Shown here: positions 26,410 through 35,404 of the stretch, piece after piece
Position numbering within the stretch: position 1 is the stretch's first letter
Layout of the letters: each line of letters opens with the position of its first letter
From: Cytobacillus oceanisediminis
GTDB lineage: Bacteria; Bacillota; Bacilli; Bacillales; Cytobacillaceae
Direction: 5' to 3'
DNA length: 64,000 nucleotides
Assembly: GCF_003182355.1 (NCBI RefSeq)
Contig: NZ_QGTW01000019.1
Span: 1-64,000, forward strand
Translations under genes and position numbers: made by a program
Notes under the pieces: generated by a model
The model's input: only the letters and a program-made list of their open reading frames with translations
Database searches by the model: none
Told to the model about the DNA's origin: nothing

Positions 26410-27165
26410 TTACATTAAAAAACTCGTAAAATACCAATCAATAATTTCTTCTCCATAAAAATAGGCCAAAATCGCACCTGCGGCAATGAAAGGGCCAAAG
26501 GGTACAGGCTGCCTCTTTTTATATTTGCCAAGAAGCATGCCGCCAAATCCATAAACAGCCCCAGCAAGTGTAGCCAAAAAGAATGAAAGCATAGTCAATT
26601 TAAAGCCCAGTACAATGCCGATGAGGAAATACAATTTAATATCTCCTCCCCCCATTCCCCCTTTGCTTATAACAGCAATGGCGAAGAGCAGCAGGAAGCC
26701 TGCAAAAGCACCTAGAGTTGAGTCCCACCACGGAGAAAGAGGCACCACAATCCTTTCCAACATTAAAATCGGCAGGAAAAACAATAAGACTTTGTCAGGG
26801 ATAATCATATAAACAATATCCGAAACAAAAATAATCACCAATAAGGAAATGAACGTTAAAGCGACAATCAGTTCGGGATTAAAGCCTATTTGATAGAACG
26901 TAAACACAAACAATAAACCTGTAGCCAATTCGATCAATGGATACACTGGAGATATAGAAGTACCGCATCTCCTGCACTTTCCTTTTAGCCAGATATAAGA
27001 GAATATTGGCACCAGGTCTCCAGCTGTCAAATTCCGCAGGCATACAGGGCAATGAGATCTCGGTGCAACAATGGATTTCTTCAAAGGCACCCTCAGCCCA
27101 ACCACATTATAAAAAGAACCCAAAACAGCGCCTAAAACGAACAAATACAAATAAATTAAAAGCAT
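26410..27165 (-). CDS. pilD: Type IV prepilin peptidase / N-methyltransferase (ComC/PilD)
   Basis: 251 residues. Cleaves the prepilin leader and methylates the new N-terminus. The two CxxC pairs of the methylase loop (CPVCLRN and CRRCG, residues 38-70), the active-site aspartate in GGMGGGDIKLY and an upstream Asp (VSDIVYMIIPD) are present, with about eight membrane segments. B. subtilis has its homologue comC at this spot, downstream of folC. Its substrates here are the pilins encoded nearby. Confidence 0.93.
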   Translation of the reverse strand: MLLIYLYLFVLGAVLGSFYNVVGLRVPLKKSIVAPRSHCPVCLRNLTAGDLVPIFSYIWLKGKCRRCGTSISPVYPLIELATGLLFVFTFYQIGFNPELIVALTFISLLVIIFVSDIVYMIIPDKVLLFFLPILMLERIVVPLSPWWDSTLGAFAGFLLLFAIAVISKGGMGGGDIKLYFLIGIVLGFKLTMLSFFLATLAGAVYGFGGMLLGKYKKRQPVPFGPFIAAGAILAYFYGEEIIDWYFTSFLM

Positions 27166-27232
27166 AAAAGCCCTTTTTCCTTTTCTATGAATATAGTCCT
27201 TATTATACTAAACAATGCTGCTGATGGAAATT

Positions 27233-27264
27233 AGAAAAAGAACTCCTTTGGGAAGGAGCTCTTT
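27233..27264 (-). terminator. Terminator after the pilin gene
   Basis: AAAGAGCTCCTT and AAGGAGTTCTTT pair at 11 of 12 positions around CCCA, followed by TTCTAATTT on the minus strand. It separates the pilin gene from pilD-pilM-pilN-pilO-like. Confidence 0.8.
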
Positions 27265-27311
27265 AATTTATATATTTCTATAATTATCCATCTATTTGGT
27301 AATCTAATTCA

Positions 27312-27812
27312 TTATCCTCCTGATGTTGGTTCTGGCACTGTTGTGATAACAACATCATCCCTGTCTATATCATTTACATCAATTGGAACACTTTGACCAA
27401 TGCTTCTATCATTTCCTACCAAAGAGACCTCATAACTATAGTTCCCGGTAGTACTATCAGAAACTAACACAACGTAACCACTGGTATATGCTGATTTTGT
27501 GTCAGGATCAATAAATTCTTCTAAGTAGCCATTGTTAATTAAGTCATCTAAATTATACCCTTGATCAGGATCTCCAGTGCCACCATTTACAGATTCTAAA
27601 TCTAATCCCCCAGCATTTGCGAGTTTTGCTGCACTCACTATCTGCTTCGCATTAGCAATATGGGCATCCTTCTTACTATTATCTATAATCCCACCAATAC
27701 TCGGCACTGCTATCGCAGCTAAAATCCCTAAAATCACAATAACCGCCAACAATTCAACAAGCGTTAATCCTTTTTGATTTTTAAAATAATTCCTGATCCT
27801 TTTGAACATCAT
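27312..27812 (-). CDS. Type IV pilin (probable major subunit)
   Basis: 166 residues. The short basic leader ends KNQKG, with cleavage expected before LTLVELLAVIVILGILAAI. The mature protein has Glu at position 5, as required for assembly, followed by the long hydrophobic helix. The globular part is acidic, without cysteines, and ends in a Pro/Ser/Gly tail. GGGGGAG lies before the ATG pair. It stands between two hairpins and so can be expressed independently of the assembly genes, which fits a highly expressed subunit. That role is inferred. Confidence 0.9.
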   Translation of the reverse strand: MMFKRIRNYFKNQKGLTLVELLAVIVILGILAAIAVPSIGGIIDNSKKDAHIANAKQIVSAAKLANAGGLDLESVNGGTGDPDQGYNLDDLINNGYLEEFIDPDTKSAYTSGYVVLVSDSTTGNYSYEVSLVGNDRSIGQSVPIDVNDIDRDDVVITTVPEPTSGG

Positions 27813-27892
27813 TTTCTCCCCCTATTATACTGAAAGTGTGCCTTTTATGAGTCTATTAAACTAGGATGATGGCAATAAAAAATCTAGTGAAA

Positions 27893-27951
27893 TAAAAAAC
27901 CAATTTTCAGACTGTATAAGAACAAATTCCCATATCAATCTTGAAAATTGG
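27893..27951 (-). terminator. Long-loop hairpin with T-run between pilC and the pilin gene
   Basis: CCAATTTTCA (27900-27909) and TGAAAATTGG (27942-27951) are a perfect 10-bp inverted repeat with a 32-base loop. On the minus strand it runs into TTTTTTATTTC. It could end the pilB-pilT-pilC transcript or attenuate reading into the pilin gene. Upstream (about 27,975-28,000) GTTCGTT/AACGAAC forms a second hairpin. The 290-bp gap has no open reading frame of note. Confidence 0.6.
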
Positions 27952-28102
27952 CGGGTTGCACTACAAGCTCTTGTTCGTTCAAGTGCCCATATAAAAACGA
28001 ACGGTCATAGCTTCCAATTTCACTATAAAAATCCAACTTATAAAATCATTATATGATGCTTAAGTCCTAAAATCAATTATAGAAATGTGAAGACTTATAT
28101 AT

Positions 28103-29314
28103 TTATTGCTGAATATTTTCAAAGATCGTAAACATTGGGACTGCAATGGCAGCCACAATTCCTCCTACTATAAAAGCAAGGAGGACAATCATCATCGGCT
28201 CAATTAAGGATTTGATCTGGTCGGTAGCGTTGTCGACTTCCATTTCATAAAAATCCGCTACTTTATCGAGCATTTGGTCGAGTGTCCCTGATTTTTCACC
28301 TACTAAAATCATATGTGAAACCATAGGAGGGAATGCCCAATGCTTTTCCATTGGAATCGAAATGGACTGCCCTTTTTCAATTGAAATTCTTGCTTCCTTT
28401 ATTACCTGTGCCAGTACTTCATTTCCCATTATTCTTTCGACAATAGTCAAAGATTGCAGAATCGGCACCGAAATTGCAAACAAGGAGCTCAAGGTTCTGG
28501 TCATTTTAGCAATCTCAGCTTTTTGAAGAAGCTTTCCAAAGATCGGAAGCTTAAGAAGGACATAATCAAAATAATATTTTGTTCTTCGATTTGATTGCAA
28601 ATTGCGAATGGAAAGGATTATCAGTACAGCAGCAGAGAATAGAAACCACCAATAACCGCTAAAAACGTTACCCATTCCAAGTACCATCCTAGTGATAAGA
28701 GGCAGTTCTCCATCAAACGAAACAAACATATCAGCAAATACTGGAACAACCGTTGATAATAAGAAGATTACGATAACAATGGAAATAAGCCCTACTGTTA
28801 AGGGATATGCCATGGCTGATTTCACTTTTTGGCGGGTATTGTGCTGTTTTTCATAATAAACAGCCAGTCTTTCCAATATCTCATCCATATTTCCTCCAGC
28901 TTCGCCTGCCCTCATCATATTTATAAAAAGGGGCGGAAAGATTTTACGGTGATTTTCCGCTGCTTCTGAAAAAGGTTTCCCTCCTTCAAGCCCTTCAGCT
29001 ACATCTTTTAACGCTTTTTCCAGCAATTTGCTTGATGTCTGCCTTGATAATAAATAGGTGGCTTCAGCTAAAGTGATTCCTGCTTTGAGAAGTGTGGAAA
29101 ATTGCCGGATATATACGACAAGGTCTTTATGTTTAACCTTGCTTGGCCCTAGCTTAATTTCCTTATGCAAGAAGCCTTTTAGTTCTTCTATGGACGTGAC
29201 CGCTATTTCTTGTTCCTTTAGTTTCCCAACAGCCTCTCTTCTATTTTCCGCCGTCAGTTTTCCATCTTTTCGCCTGCCTTTTTTATCTCTGCCGGTATAA
29301 CGGAAAACTGGCAT
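28103..29314 (-). CDS. pilC: Type IV pilus inner-membrane platform protein PilC
   Basis: 403 residues, GspF/PilC family. A charged N-terminus (MPVFRYTGRDKKGRRKDGK) is followed by two repeated T2SSF domains (about 65-190 and 270-395), each ending in membrane helices; the last is IEPMMIVLLAFIVGGIVAAIAVP. It anchors the assembly and retraction motors. The ATG shares one base with the pilT stop. Confidence 0.95.
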   Translation of the reverse strand: MPVFRYTGRDKKGRRKDGKLTAENRREAVGKLKEQEIAVTSIEELKGFLHKEIKLGPSKVKHKDLVVYIRQFSTLLKAGITLAEATYLLSRQTSSKLLEKALKDVAEGLEGGKPFSEAAENHRKIFPPLFINMMRAGEAGGNMDEILERLAVYYEKQHNTRQKVKSAMAYPLTVGLISIVIVIFLLSTVVPVFADMFVSFDGELPLITRMVLGMGNVFSGYWWFLFSAAVLIILSIRNLQSNRRTKYYFDYVLLKLPIFGKLLQKAEIAKMTRTLSSLFAISVPILQSLTIVERIMGNEVLAQVIKEARISIEKGQSISIPMEKHWAFPPMVSHMILVGEKSGTLDQMLDKVADFYEMEVDNATDQIKSLIEPMMIVLLAFIVGGIVAAIAVPMFTIFENIQQ

Positions 29315-30354
29315 TAAAAGTCACTCTCCTGCAAATATTGGGCTGCAGTGTTTTTATCAATTTTTCCTTTTTCCGATAGGTGTTTGACAGCCATTCCGAG
29401 CGTTTCCATTCCAGAGGCCTTGCTTGTTTGCATGACACTGTGTATTTGATGGATCTTCTCATTGCGGATCAAATTGCGTATGGCAGCGTTATTAATCATA
29501 ATTTCTAATGCAGCTACCCTTCCATCCTTTGAGATCGCAGGGAAAAGACGCTGTGAAATGATTGATGTAAGAACGGAGGCTAGCTGGATCCTTACCTGGG
29601 ACTGCTGACCGGGCGGAAAAACGTCAATGATTCGGTCAATTGTAGACGGCGCATCCGTTGTATGAAGGGTTCCGAGCACCAAATGACCTGTTTCTGCAGC
29701 TGTTATCGCCGTTGAAATGGTTTCCAGATCCCGCATTTCCCCTACCAGGATGATGTCAGGATCCTGCCGTAAACAGGCTCTTAGGCCATTGGCGAAGCTT
29801 TTTGTATCAAACCCTACTTCCCTCTGATCAATAATGCTTGTCCCATGATTGTGAAGGTATTCAATAGGATCTTCAAGGGTAACTATATGCCTCTTCATAT
29901 TTTTGTTGATATAGTCTATCATCGCAGCTAAAGTAGTTGATTTTCCGCTTCCGGTTGGTCCTGTCACCAGAACAAGCCCCTGGGGTTTTCCTGCTATTTC
30001 CTTTAAGACATTTGGTAGTCCAAGCTCCTCCAGCGCCGGGATTTTAGTTGGGACAACGCGTATCGCCAAACTAACTGACGAGCGCTGATGATAGGCATTA
30101 ATCCGGAAGCGTGAAACACCTGGAATTCCATATGAAAAATCAAGTTCACCGTTTTCCTTAAAGGTCTCCCATAGTGTCTCAGGAATAATGGCTTTTGCCA
30201 TTTCTTCCGTATCCTGTGGTTTAATTATTTCCTTCCCGTATTGCTTTAAATCTCCATGCAGACGCATAATCGGAGGAACGCCTACAGTTAAATGAATATC
30301 TGAGGTGCCTAATTCATAGGCTGCTGTCAATATATAGTCTAATCGCTCTTTCAT
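29314..30354 (-). CDS. pilT: Pilus retraction ATPase PilT
   Basis: 346 residues, the PilT length. The N-terminal PAS-like half begins TAAYELGTSDIHLTVG. Walker A is GPTGSGKSTT near residue 130, followed by the Asp box (TLEDPIEYLH), Walker B (LVGEMRDLET) and the His box (HLVLGTLHTTDA). It powers retraction, so twitching motility or DNA uptake is possible. 10 bp after pilB. Confidence 0.95.
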   Translation of the reverse strand: MKERLDYILTAAYELGTSDIHLTVGVPPIMRLHGDLKQYGKEIIKPQDTEEMAKAIIPETLWETFKENGELDFSYGIPGVSRFRINAYHQRSSVSLAIRVVPTKIPALEELGLPNVLKEIAGKPQGLVLVTGPTGSGKSTTLAAMIDYINKNMKRHIVTLEDPIEYLHNHGTSIIDQREVGFDTKSFANGLRACLRQDPDIILVGEMRDLETISTAITAAETGHLVLGTLHTTDAPSTIDRIIDVFPPGQQSQVRIQLASVLTSIISQRLFPAISKDGRVAALEIMINNAAIRNLIRNEKIHQIHSVMQTSKASGMETLGMAVKHLSEKGKIDKNTAAQYLQESDF

Positions 30355-30364
30355 TTTTTTCCTC

Positions 30365-32011
30365 CTAATCCCTCAGTGCCACTCTCAGTACTTCTTCCAC
30401 TGTAGTCATTCCACTTTTTGCCTTTAACAAGCCATCATCGATAAGAAAAATCATGCCGCTTTTCATTGCATACTCTTTTATGTCACTCAATGGTCTATTA
30501 TTTGTCATTAAACTCCTGATATAATCATCCATCTCGAGGACTTCATGGATCGCCATACGGCCGCGATACCCAGTATTTTGGCAGTTTGGACAGCCTTTTC
30601 CTTTATATAGTTTATCGACCTTAATTCCTCTGTCTTTAAACAAATTCACTTCCATTTCGGAAGGCTCATAGGAAAATGCACATTCCTTGCATATTCTCCG
30701 GATTAATCGCTGAGAGACAATACCAGTCAGAGAGGATACCACCAGATAAGGTTCTATATCCATATCCAGCAAACGCGGTATGGTTGAAAGCGCACTGTTG
30801 GTGTGCAAAGTACTGAACAGTAAGTGTCCGGTTAGTGAAGCCCTAATCGCAGTATCAGCCGTCTCTTTATCACGGATTTCTCCAATCATAATAATATTCG
30901 GATCCTGTCTCAGGATCGACCGGAGCCCGCTAGAAAATGTAAGACCGATAGACTGGTTGACTTGAACTTGATTAATTCCGAAAATCTGGTATTCGACAGG
31001 ATCTTCAACTGTAATGATGTTCACATTGTCTGTGTTTAAATGGTTCAATGCTGCATATAGAGTTGATGATTTCCCGGATCCGGTAGGACCGGTTATAAGC
31101 ACCATTCCTGAAGGTTTTTCAATCATTGAAACAAATTTTTGCAGGTTCACACGATTAAAACCCAGGTTTGAAAGTTTTAGCAGGATACTGGATAAATCGA
31201 GTATCCGTAAAACAACCTTTTCTCCATCTACGGTAGGGAGCAGTGAAATGCGAAGGTCTATTTTCACATGATTAATTTCAAGCTTTATTCTTCCATCCTG
31301 CGGCAAACGGGTTTCGGTCACATTTAAATTAGCCATGATCTTAATACGGGCAACCAGCAGGCTGAAAATATTTTTGGATAGCTCGCGCTCTGTGCGAAGC
31401 AAACCATCTACCCGATAGCGGACAAGTATTTTTTTCTCTTGAGGATCAATATGAATATCACTTGCCTTCATTTGGACACCGGTTGATAGTATCTGATTTA
31501 CAAGCCTGATCGCCGGTGCCTGCTCACTATCCAAGTCATCTCCATCTATTTCGGTTAGATCGAGGTCCTCAAATGTCTCATTTAAATTATAGTATTTATG
31601 TATAGCGGAAATAATCTCGTCTCGCTTTGCTATAACGGGAGTAATCTGCAGACCTGTTGATAAACGCATATCATCCAGCGCAAAATAATCCATTGGATCA
31701 TTCATGGCCACAATAAGCTGCGTTCCGTCCTTCTTAATGGGCATCAAATTATTTCTTAGTGCAAAATCCTTGGATATTAAAGTAACCATCTTTGAATCGA
31801 CAGGATAGTTAAAGAGACTAATATGCGGAATGCCAAGCTGAAATTCCAGCACCTCAATCAGCTGCTGTTCACTGATATATCCTCTTTCTAAAAGGGCATC
31901 TCCCAGCTTTTGGCCATCTTTTTTAGTTGTGAGCGTTTTCTGAAGCTGATCCTCAGAGAGCATCCCTGATTCAACTAGCAGGTCTCCTAATCGTTTCCGC
32001 TTATTTGTCAT
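30365..32011 (-). CDS. pilB: Pilus extension ATPase PilB with MshEN-type N-terminus
   Basis: 548 residues from ATG 32011, preferred over GTG 32020 because AAAGGTGA lies five bases upstream. The ATPase core has Walker A GPTGSGKSSTL (about residue 318), VEDPVEYQI, IGEIRDKETAD and HTNSALSTI, plus a zinc tetracysteine (CKEC and CPNC). The first 65 residues contain two consecutive RLGDLLVESGMLS and KLGDALLERGYIS segments, each followed by a spaced L/Q pattern. This is the pattern of the c-di-GMP-binding MshEN domain. Extension may therefore be switched by c-di-GMP; binding is inferred. Confidence 0.95.
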   Translation of the reverse strand: MTNKRKRLGDLLVESGMLSEDQLQKTLTTKKDGQKLGDALLERGYISEQQLIEVLEFQLGIPHISLFNYPVDSKMVTLISKDFALRNNLMPIKKDGTQLIVAMNDPMDYFALDDMRLSTGLQITPVIAKRDEIISAIHKYYNLNETFEDLDLTEIDGDDLDSEQAPAIRLVNQILSTGVQMKASDIHIDPQEKKILVRYRVDGLLRTERELSKNIFSLLVARIKIMANLNVTETRLPQDGRIKLEINHVKIDLRISLLPTVDGEKVVLRILDLSSILLKLSNLGFNRVNLQKFVSMIEKPSGMVLITGPTGSGKSSTLYAALNHLNTDNVNIITVEDPVEYQIFGINQVQVNQSIGLTFSSGLRSILRQDPNIIMIGEIRDKETADTAIRASLTGHLLFSTLHTNSALSTIPRLLDMDIEPYLVVSSLTGIVSQRLIRRICKECAFSYEPSEMEVNLFKDRGIKVDKLYKGKGCPNCQNTGYRGRMAIHEVLEMDDYIRSLMTNNRPLSDIKEYAMKSGMIFLIDDGLLKAKSGMTTVEEVLRVALRD

Positions 32012-32063
32012 TTTTGTCACCTTTTAAAGAAATTATTTGTAAATCAACACTAAGCTAAATGTG

Positions 32064-33188
32064 TTAATTATAGGATGGATCCAATTCTATTTCCCCGCCT
32101 TCTCCAGGCTGTGGAGAAGTCCACTCTGGCGGAGCCGGAAAATCTCCAGTGAACGTCACTGTACCCAATGCCCAAATTCCAGCGCTAAGCCCGTCAGTAT
32201 TTTTACAGCTCATTCCGGCAGGCAATATGTTAATATCCTCAATTTTAATATTAATTCCTTCCCGAAGATGGGCAGTGCCTTGAATGCACATTAGAGATGA
32301 GTTTCCGCTGCCAACCAGCTTCCCTATATCATCACCGTAGAAATATGCATCTCCTATTACTACAGTTTTCGAATTTGGCTTGCTGTCTATATCATTAAAA
32401 TAAGCACTGCCATTTTCCACTTCAATGACACTATGGTTTGATAAAGTTGCCAAACCGCTCACGTAAAAATCTCCCTTGGCAATTAAAGTGGTTGCGTTAT
32501 CCATTGTTAGCGGTCCGGCAGTATATAGATTATTTACATAGACCTCTGATTTGTCACTTATTGTAACTGGACCGGTAGAATAGACATCACACGGCGTATC
32601 CGGATTATTGTCACAGTTGTTAGGATCTGATTCAACTGGAGGGGGTGGCGTTGTGCCTGGAAGGCCGATTCCCCCTTCAGATGTCCAGCTGAAGTCCTTT
32701 TCTTCCTCCTGATAAGGCTGAGTCTCTTCAATCTCTCCGTTACCACTGGTAAGCCTGTATGTTAGGCGAATTACGCCATTTCCGTTTGCATCCTGGGTCA
32801 CTATAAACTGATAGGAAACTTTAAAAAAGGTATCCGGACGATTATTCATATTTACTCTGAATTCAAAAAAATTATTAAGCCCACTATTCACTGGAATGCC
32901 CATTTCAGCTAGATTATAATTTAAGTGCCCTTCCAAGCTGTTTCTTGCTTCTTGGACTGTATCGCCAGTAAGCGGCTGTGCAATTGCCAGTTTTAACGTT
33001 TCATTGAAAAACTCCAAACCCATTTCAGCTAAGTGGGTTGTCTGAACATCATTGTGGCTTTTGGCTATTTGTCCTGCTGAATTGACATTCGCTCTTATCA
33101 GTACAGTAGTAAAAATAAAAATCAAAGAAATAGAAAGCAGTATATATATAAGGGTGTATCCTTTTTCATTACAGTATTTCCGATGCAT
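32064..33188 (-). CDS. Large minor-pilin-like protein with repetitive beta-rich C-terminus
   Basis: 374 residues. The leader ends NEKG, followed by YTLIYILLSISLIFIF: a prepilin N-terminus without the usual Glu at position 5, as in GspK/PilX-type tip pilins. Residues about 25-175 resemble a PilX-like globular domain. After a PPPPVE linker, residues 190-320 repeat short beta-like steps (TGPVTISDKSEVYVNNLYTA, then FYVSGLATLSNHS and AYFNDID), suggesting a beta-solenoid. Four Cys lie in that part. A tip adhesin or priming subunit is plausible but unproven. Confidence 0.75.
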   Translation of the reverse strand: MHRKYCNEKGYTLIYILLSISLIFIFTTVLIRANVNSAGQIAKSHNDVQTTHLAEMGLEFFNETLKLAIAQPLTGDTVQEARNSLEGHLNYNLAEMGIPVNSGLNNFFEFRVNMNNRPDTFFKVSYQFIVTQDANGNGVIRLTYRLTSGNGEIEETQPYQEEEKDFSWTSEGGIGLPGTTPPPPVESDPNNCDNNPDTPCDVYSTGPVTISDKSEVYVNNLYTAGPLTMDNATTLIAKGDFYVSGLATLSNHSVIEVENGSAYFNDIDSKPNSKTVVIGDAYFYGDDIGKLVGSGNSSLMCIQGTAHLREGINIKIEDINILPAGMSCKNTDGLSAGIWALGTVTFTGDFPAPPEWTSPQPGEGGEIELDPSYN

Positions 33189-33201
33189 CCTGCCACCCCT
33201 A

Positions 33202-33612
33202 TTACCGTCTGTTTATAATCGTCTTTACTTCATAAGGATTCGTATCATTGTCCGGGTCTGATATTGATAAGGTGAGGTAAAAAAAATCATTTGTTTTATT
33301 TATCGATATGGAATTTGGAATATGGTATAAGAAATTGGGGTTGCCTATTGTCCAAACACGCTGGCTAGTGGTCACTTGAATGAGCCCATCCACAATGCTA
33401 ATTTCGTAATCAGGATTTTTATGGTGCACTTCAGTAAGCTCAGCAAGCACCAAGTTTGCTTCCTGCCTTAAATGGGAATGAGTTAATGTCTTGTTATAAT
33501 TTGTAACGCTTCCCAAAAACACAGAACTGACTAAGCTGAAAATGATTGCAGAGATCGCAATGGCACCGAGTAATTCGATCAGTGTCATACCCTGCTCCGA
33601 TTTTATCCCCAT
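33202..33612 (-). CDS. Minor type IV pilin-like protein
   Basis: 136 residues from ATG 33612 (MGIKSEQG then MTLIELLGAIAISAIIFS), with AAGGTGGG upstream; a longer open frame to 33690 adds sequence unlike a prepilin leader. Mature position 5 is Glu. The start lies one base past the stop of the preceding pilin-like gene. The small globular domain is PilW/GspJ-like in style only. Confidence 0.8.
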   Translation of the reverse strand: MGIKSEQGMTLIELLGAIAISAIIFSLVSSVFLGSVTNYNKTLTHSHLRQEANLVLAELTEVHHKNPDYEISIVDGLIQVTTSQRVWTIGNPNFLYHIPNSISINKTNDFFYLTLSISDPDNDTNPYEVKTIINRR

Positions 33613-33613
33613 T

Positions 33614-34021
33614 TTATGGCCCACCTTCCTTATAGCCAAAGGTCCTGGCCAGAAGGCTGCTATCTGTTTTAATGGACGAGGAATAAACACTTATTTCTTT
33701 AAAATATATGCTGAAGGGCGGAATTCTACCATTACTTAAATCATGAAGTTCCGGTGGTGTAACATCCTCAATAGAAACATAATACGTACTATTGCCTCTT
33801 TCAGCTGTGAATTCAGTGTCATATGCAAACCCTAGCTGTAAATTTGCATGAACCTCTCTTGCAATATTCATTGCCTCAATCTTTTTTTCGTTTTTACTAG
33901 AAAACAGCATGGATTGAGAATAAATTCCAAAAAACACAAGCAGGATCAATCCTATAAGTCCGATTGACGCCAACACTTCAACTAATGTAAACCCCATTTG
34001 TCCATTACGAATCCTTTTCAT
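33614..34021 (-). CDS. Minor type IV pilin-like protein (PilV/GspI style)
   Basis: 135 residues. Leader MKRIRNGQMG, then FTLVEVLASIGLIGLILLVF with Glu at mature position 5, the canonical class III signal. AGGTGAG precedes the ATG. The remainder has one predicted beta domain and no cysteines. First of three minor-pilin genes in a row, which in other systems build the pilus tip. Confidence 0.82.
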   Translation of the reverse strand: MKRIRNGQMGFTLVEVLASIGLIGLILLVFFGIYSQSMLFSSKNEKKIEAMNIAREVHANLQLGFAYDTEFTAERGNSTYYVSIEDVTPPELHDLSNGRIPPFSIYFKEISVYSSSIKTDSSLLARTFGYKEGGP

Positions 34022-34060
34022 GTATTCTCACCTAATATATTTGTCTGCTTTTCATAGACT

Positions 34061-35359
34061 CTATCTTTCTCCATTAGCAAGTTCAGTAGAATCCTCAACT
34101 ATTGCATCTTTCTGGCCAGCTTCAGATTCCACTACACCCTGTACTTCACCGTCTATTTTCTCACTGTCAGGTCTTTGTGTTTCAGTGGTTTCTGTTTCAC
34201 TCGTCTCAGGATAAGCGATTTTTCTTATAATAATTTCATTTACCGGCAGATAAAAATCTTCAGCAATCAGAGTCGTTTTTAACCGCTCACCCTGTGAGTT
34301 ATATTCATCACGATAAACGGAAACCAAGGATCCCTTTCTGCCTCTTCTTTCACTGCTAAAAACGTTTTTGGTATTACCTTGGTATTGAATAATTTTCTTT
34401 GGTCCGTATGTTTTTTTATTTTCAAACCGGACTTTATAACTGTTGCCAAGGTCAATCCCCAATACGGATACCTCCACAGTACTGTTGTTCACCTTATCAA
34501 ATTGAATCGTGATATCACTATCATTTGGATTAAATAACATTAAATCCATTTTCTCTTTGGCCACTCTTGCTTCAAATCCTGCAGTAATTCCTTCCGGCAG
34601 CTCATTGCTAATATACCTCTCCATAATTTGGATATTTGTCGGAAGGATTGCCTCATAAATTCCCGATGAAATTTTAGTAAGCAGCTCATTCGATAAAAAC
34701 GGATCCTCATCATTCAGCAGCTCTAAAAACGAAAAACTGTCATGGGCAGGTATAATAACTTGGCTATGTGATTCCAGCCAAGATGATAGGCTGTTTCCAT
34801 CTATCTTAATTTCCGCATTTGAAAGAAGGCTTTGTCTGTTAACTGCCCCTTCCCCCATGTGATCTGAAAGTTTAAGAACACTTACCTTTGTATTAAGAGC
34901 TCCCGCTTCTTCCTCCAATCGGGCGCGCAAGCTTTTGATATTCACATTTGACAGTATTGTTTCATCCAGAATTTTTCTCAGCTGTTCAACTAAATCCTGC
35001 TCATGTATGGTTGTATAAAGTGGATTCGCATTTCCCTGCACAGCCGCTGCAATGCTATCCTCTATATGAAATCTAAAAAGCTTCCCAGGAATATCAACTT
35101 TTTGATCTAAAAATGACAATTGGACCCCATTGGCACTTTGCCAATGGGCAATAGATTGATTCAGCCTGTTGCTTACGTCATCCTTCTGAATTCCATGAAC
35201 CTCTACAGGTCCAATAAAAGTTACATCACTAAATGGGGTATCCTGCATAAATACCTTCTCATAAGCAAAAATTCCTATTCGTGAAAAAACAGTGAAAAAC
35301 AGAGTGCATATAAGGATAAGGCTAAATAATTTTAATAAAAAATGCTGATTTGCTTGCAA
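34061..35359 (-). CDS. VanW-like membrane-anchored protein in the pilus cluster
   Basis: 432 residues from TTG 35359, chosen because AAAGGAGAG lies nine bases upstream; a TTG at 35383 has a poorer site. One N-terminal membrane segment (about 7-27) is followed by an extracytoplasmic region. The C-terminal part follows the VanW pattern: HDSFSFLELL, then SSGIYEAILPTNIQIMERY, ELPEGITAGFEARV, DLMLFNPNDSDITIQ and a conserved-style ending. The GGGVCQ stretch of canonical VanW is missing, so it is divergent. The final ~45 residues are Glu/Thr-rich. Role unknown; envelope contact is inferred. Confidence 0.7.
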   Translation of the reverse strand: MQANQHFLLKLFSLILICTLFFTVFSRIGIFAYEKVFMQDTPFSDVTFIGPVEVHGIQKDDVSNRLNQSIAHWQSANGVQLSFLDQKVDIPGKLFRFHIEDSIAAAVQGNANPLYTTIHEQDLVEQLRKILDETILSNVNIKSLRARLEEEAGALNTKVSVLKLSDHMGEGAVNRQSLLSNAEIKIDGNSLSSWLESHSQVIIPAHDSFSFLELLNDEDPFLSNELLTKISSGIYEAILPTNIQIMERYISNELPEGITAGFEARVAKEKMDLMLFNPNDSDITIQFDKVNNSTVEVSVLGIDLGNSYKVRFENKKTYGPKKIIQYQGNTKNVFSSERRGRKGSLVSVYRDEYNSQGERLKTTLIAEDFYLPVNEIIIRKIAYPETSETETTETQRPDSEKIDGEVQGVVESEAGQKDAIVEDSTELANGER

Positions 35360-35404
35360 ACTGAAAGTCTCTCCTTTTGCCAACCACTTTAGATGGTAAA
35401 AATC

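Noticed and set aside
33613..33690. Longer start for the second minor pilin (26 extra residues)
   Set aside because: The extension overlaps the preceding gene and lacks prepilin leader character. The internal ATG at 33612 has a clear ribosome binding site and a typical short leader.
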